The notes under the pieces are model-generated. The model did not search any database, was not told the origin of the DNA, and saw nothing but the letters and a program-made list of their open reading frames with translations. A stretch of 64,000 bases of DNA, taken from Ptiloglossa arizonensis. Lineage: Eukaryota > Arthropoda > Insecta > Hymenoptera > Colletidae. A program made the position numbers and the translations under genes. Below are positions 60,393 to 64,000 of the stretch, one piece after another (within the stretch, counting starts at the first letter, position 1; every line of letters begins with the position of its first letter). The DNA lies in assembly GCF_051014685.1 (NCBI RefSeq), contig NC_135049.1, forward strand, positions 30,149,531-30,213,530. The letters run 5' to 3'.

Positions 60393-62890
60393 TGTTATAT
60401 CTATAATAGAAATTAGAAAGTTAAATCTATATCATTTTGGACTGAAATACCTCACTAGTACTTGTTAAATTGTCACATTTTCTCACTTTTAATTGCTAGG
60501 TGTACACCGTAAAATGGCTCCAAGAGGTAAGGAACTTTTTTCGACAACACTGCGGATATGTCGTAGTAAATAAAGCGCGCCAACATTATTAATAGATCTC
60601 AATAAATCCCTAAAAACTCTGTATACTATATATTGCGTCGATACTTTCCAAATTCACTAACAGATGGCTACGAACAACTATTTCTTACAAGTTCTCAAAA
60701 AAACATCAAATTTATGTAAATAGAGGAATCTTAAATTAAAATCTTGTCTCATACCTGATATTGATTCTTCAAAATGTTTAATCACAAGTTTTATTTTAGG
60801 CAAATAGACGAAATGAAATATTAAATTACATTTCATTGAACTGTGTTACCTGTTGCTTTTCCTCATCTTGCTTATAAACACAATAAGAGATCTATGGCAG
60901 CTGTGTCTTACAAATTTGTTACTTAAGGGGGCGCGAACCCTACATATTTTGAAAATCAATGACCTCAAGAACGACGCCTTATACAAAAATATGTTATTCT
61001 TCATCTTTGACTTACTTTTTCAAGAGTATTTACCTCTATGCAGGAATACAATATTAATCGGAATCAAGTATTAAAAACGTATAGCTTATCAATAATGGAA
61101 TAAAAGAAAAAAGTATGTGACAGGTGGCACCTCCAAGCGGGCATTAAAGAAAATGTTCCACGTCTATACCACGACCGCACAGTTTCATCGGGCATTCGGT
61201 GACTGGAAGTCATCCGGTAAATCATGATGCTTTTGTGTTGTGCCTTCGCGTTTCGTAAACACGAGGAAACGTGTTAGTGTTCACGCGCGTTTTAAACGGT
61301 CTGTGACACGAAAGTGTGTCTAATGTCGAAACACATATCGTTCACAATAAACTCATTGCAATTGACACGCGACATAGAAGTCTAAACAATAAGCATGCTC
61401 GATGCACTGCAATGCAATTGCAACATTAACGTTAAGTGTACTCTTCTTTCCGTTATAAGAACAAAACGTTGATCGTGCGAACTGCGCTACACGTGCACAT
61501 TGAACATGTCTATGAAGGTAAGTTTTCTTCTATTAAAATTTAACCATATCCAATCATATATGTCATTTTTTGAGTTTATATGTTTTGAATTAAATATTGT
61601 AAATCATACTTCTAAATACAATTGAAAGTAGACACAAAGACCCGCTTTATCGCAATTTTTGAAGTTTTACTTTTGTCATATGAACGTATCGTGTAGTAAG
61701 ACTTGTTTCGCGCTTGAATTATCAATTTTTAGAAACTAAATTTTATTTTAATTCTACCGTGGTGTATATAATTTACTCAAAATAATTACAATCAATTATA
61801 ATACACGGCGAACTTCTATTTTCGGAAGGGCACGATTTAAAAAACGATTGTCTTTTCTTTGGGACAATTGTTACATGTTCCGTTAGCGCCAATGTATTCG
61901 TACGCGAAACTAATTAACGGAAAACTGCGTTGATCGTAATCGGTTACGTGGTGTTTGTTGTTTGCATAGAAAACGTAGAACTAGATGAGATCAGAAAAAC
62001 TTTACAGAGAACTGATGTCATTCGTGCGCAAAGCAATAAATTTTCAAACACCTCGTCCTGTTGATTGTATGACCATGATGGTCACGTTATAACTCACCTT
62101 AATACTTGTGCGATGGGATTTACTGAACCTCAATGCGGGAAAGCGCGAATTGAAACACATTCTTTCCACCCTTAAAAGAAATAAGTACTAAATATGAAAT
62201 CGATTATTGTTACATACAATTATTTTGCTATAAATTAAAATTAGGTGTGCATGTAGGATGCGTCAGTGTATTAACCGTTGTAGTTAGTTTAAATAAACAA
62301 CAAATTTTAGTGGAAACTTTTAAAGGTACGATCCTCATTTTTATTCCGTGCTAACTTGCCCAACTATGTGATAAAGAGGGAGAGAGTGTATATGCCTGCA
62401 AATTTGCGCTTTCTGTCTTTCAAACACAAGAGGCGGAGCGAAATGAAGTGGGAGCAGTCAAACTAACCGGTATGGTGGGAATAGCTGTACTCGGTAACCT
62501 TGGGTGGCCAATATTTTTGACGCTGAATGTAGTTAGACATATTGCGGACGGATCACGAGATATCTCGTGTTTTCAACAGCATCGCTTAGACTGATCACGA
62601 GATATGTTGTGTTTACAATGCTATCAGCAAACTATATTGATTATTCTATAGCAAGTGAGAAAAACAAATGTTTTTTGCATGTATATGTACTGAATATGTA
62701 TTGAAGAATTTAATTTTTGTTATGTAGTGGAAGAAGATACATCAAGTACTTACTTTGAATGGAATTTTTTCTCTTTCTTAGAGAAATTCCCTTTATGCAC
62801 ATATGTTCCGTATGAGAAATATATTGTATAAGATATACCTTATACAGTGTAAATTTAATATTTACAACTGTTTATCTAAACCTTGTGAAC
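60393..62890. other. Region between RpS21 and piggyBac: promoters and possible first exons
   Basis: The first 150 bases should be the RpS21 leader and promoter. A plus-strand ATG at 60514 (MAPR, then GTAAGG at 60527) and another at 61506 (MSMK, then GTAAGT at 61518) look like short first coding exons. CpG-richer DNA at 61130-61500 precedes the second. No matching downstream exons are found in the window. At 62551-62605, GATCACGAGATAT occurs twice, once as part of a 16-base palindrome. Confidence 0.4.
61506..61517 (+). CDS. Possible first coding exon of an unidentified gene (MSMK)
   Basis: ATGTCTATGAAG is followed by a consensus donor, GTAAGT, and preceded by 370 bases of CpG-bearing promoter-like sequence. 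If real, the remaining exons lie beyond the window and the piggyBac copy at 62891 sits in the first intron in the same direction. Four codons are not enough to recognise a family, so this is tentative. Confidence 0.25.
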
Positions 62891-64000
62891 ATGGATACTC
62901 ATGAACAATATGACAAAATTACAGAAATATTTGCAGACAATTTATCGGATATTCCAAGTGAGGACGAAGATGTAAATATTCATGAAGATGATTTTGATTC
63001 TGAATGTTCACGAAGTGATAGTGAGACCGTTAGATCTGCAAAAAAACATAAACTAGTAATTTCAAGTGTTTCTTCATCGGACAAAGTTAACAATTCTTCG
63101 AATGAGATTACTGGTGATTTGACCTTTTGTTGCGACAATGATAATTGGTCAACAGTGGATATTCTACCAAATTTAGAAAAATTCAAAGGTAATTGGGGGG
63201 TTACAGTTATACCATCAGAGCCTGATAGTATCATTGCAGTAACAAATATTATTTTTGGCGATGATTTATTTGCAATGTTTTGTAACCAATTATCTGTATA
63301 CTATAACCAAACATCGGGAAAGCACAAAGTAGTAAATAAAGTATTAAAGTGGTCTTCAGTTACTCCAACAGAAATGAGAAAATTTCTAGGTCTTATACTA
63401 TTGATGGGACATACAAGAAAAGATAATTGGAAGGAATATTGGTCTACGGATCCACTTTTAGCAATTCCAATATTTCCACAAACAATGAGTCGAAATCGAT
63501 TTCAACAAATTTGGACATTTTGGCACTTTAATGATAATGAAAAGATGGATAAATCTTCATCTAGACTCTTTAAAATTCAACCAGTACTGGAATACTTTGT
63601 CAACAAATTTAAAACGGTATACAAACCAAAGCAACAGTTATCATTAGAAGAAGGTATGATTACATGGAGTGGACGTTTAAAATTTCGAAATTACAAACCC
63701 TGTAAAATTGTGAAGTGTGGTTTACTTGTTAGAATGGTACGTGAAAGCGATACAGGTTACATTTGCAACATGGAAATTTACAGCGACGAAAGAAAAAGTT
63801 TAGACGAAACTGTTCTATCGATTCTTGGTCCAAATCTAGAATTATGGCATCATGTATACCAAGATAATTATTACAACAGTGTTTTAATTGCAAATACTTT
63901 ATTGGAGCATAAAACTAGAGTGTGTGGCACAATCCGAGTAAATAGAGGTTTACCGCAAAGTTTACAGGACGAAGCGTCTACGTTAAAAAAAGGTGAAATA
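62891..64000 (+). mobile_element. piggyBac transposase (PGBD4-like), 5' part, runs off the window
   Basis: An unbroken frame of 370 codons starts at MDTHEQYDKITEIFADNLSD and continues past the last base. The head is acidic. The DDE_Tnp_1_7 domain shows NIIFGDDLFAMFCNQLSVYY, WKEYWSTDP, MSRNRFQQIWTFWHFND, RLKFRNYKPCKIVKCGL, GYICNMEIYSD, HVYQDNYYNS and RVCGTIRVNRGLP. The second catalytic aspartate is in YQDNYYN (about residue 325). The first, normally D in an L-S/T-I/L-D-E motif, is glutamate here (LSLEEG, about residue 253). The third lies beyond the window. No terminal inverted repeat with TTAA could be fixed upstream. The intact frame suggests a recent copy or a domesticated gene; the D-to-E change argues against normal activity. 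Confidence 0.9.

Noticed and set aside
62980..63234. Minus-strand frame of 84 codons
   Set aside because: Shadow of the piggyBac transposase frame.

Overview
The window is eukaryotic nuclear DNA. It shows GT-AG introns, intron-split genes of animal families, microsatellites and transposon debris. It looks like an insect, most likely a bee or another hymenopteran. The reasons are tyrosine decarboxylase paralogues of insect type, a mitochondrial ACP with two alternative middle exons as in flies, RpS21 of insect sequence, mariner and piggyBac relics, and sharp alternation of CpG-rich and AT-rich DNA. The species cannot be named from the sequence alone.

Layout. 1-1017 (+): last exons of an ABC-C transporter, perhaps the insect sulfonylurea receptor. 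1.0-10.4 kb: CpG-rich DNA without a recognisable gene, with several local tandem repeats and a mariner remnant. 10.4-15.6 kb and 16.5-20.2 kb (+): two tandem cGMP-dependent protein kinase (PKG) paralogues with nearly the same exon plan. 20.2-28.5 kb is AT-rich and holds a 14-finger C2H2 protein (22444-25254) and intronless cyclophilin H (26667-27221). 29.1-40.4 kb (-) holds two tandem tyrosine decarboxylase genes: a Tdc1-like gene with one intron and a Tdc2-like gene with ten. 40.5-45.3 kb has no recognisable gene but carries a five-copy repeat and a piggyBac-type MITE.

From 45.3 kb the DNA turns AT-rich and holds housekeeping genes: Rpp25-like RNase P/MRP subunit (45358-46192, +), MOB4/phocein (48500-49800, -), mitochondrial acyl carrier protein (50197-51640, -), a TBC1D9-type Rab GAP (52685-58391, +), RpS21 (59820-60392, -), and the first 370 codons of a piggyBac transposase that runs off the window end (62891-64000, +).

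The genes do not form one pathway. The two local families (PKG pair, Tdc pair) arose by tandem duplication. Tyrosine decarboxylase makes tyramine, the precursor of octopamine. PKG is a kinase family known for behavioural roles in insects, but both copies here have lost the cGMP-selective threonine in all four nucleotide pockets. That is the most interesting protein-level observation in the window. All gene models were joined by eye from splice sites, reading frame and family resemblance, and every completed model sums to a whole number of codons.
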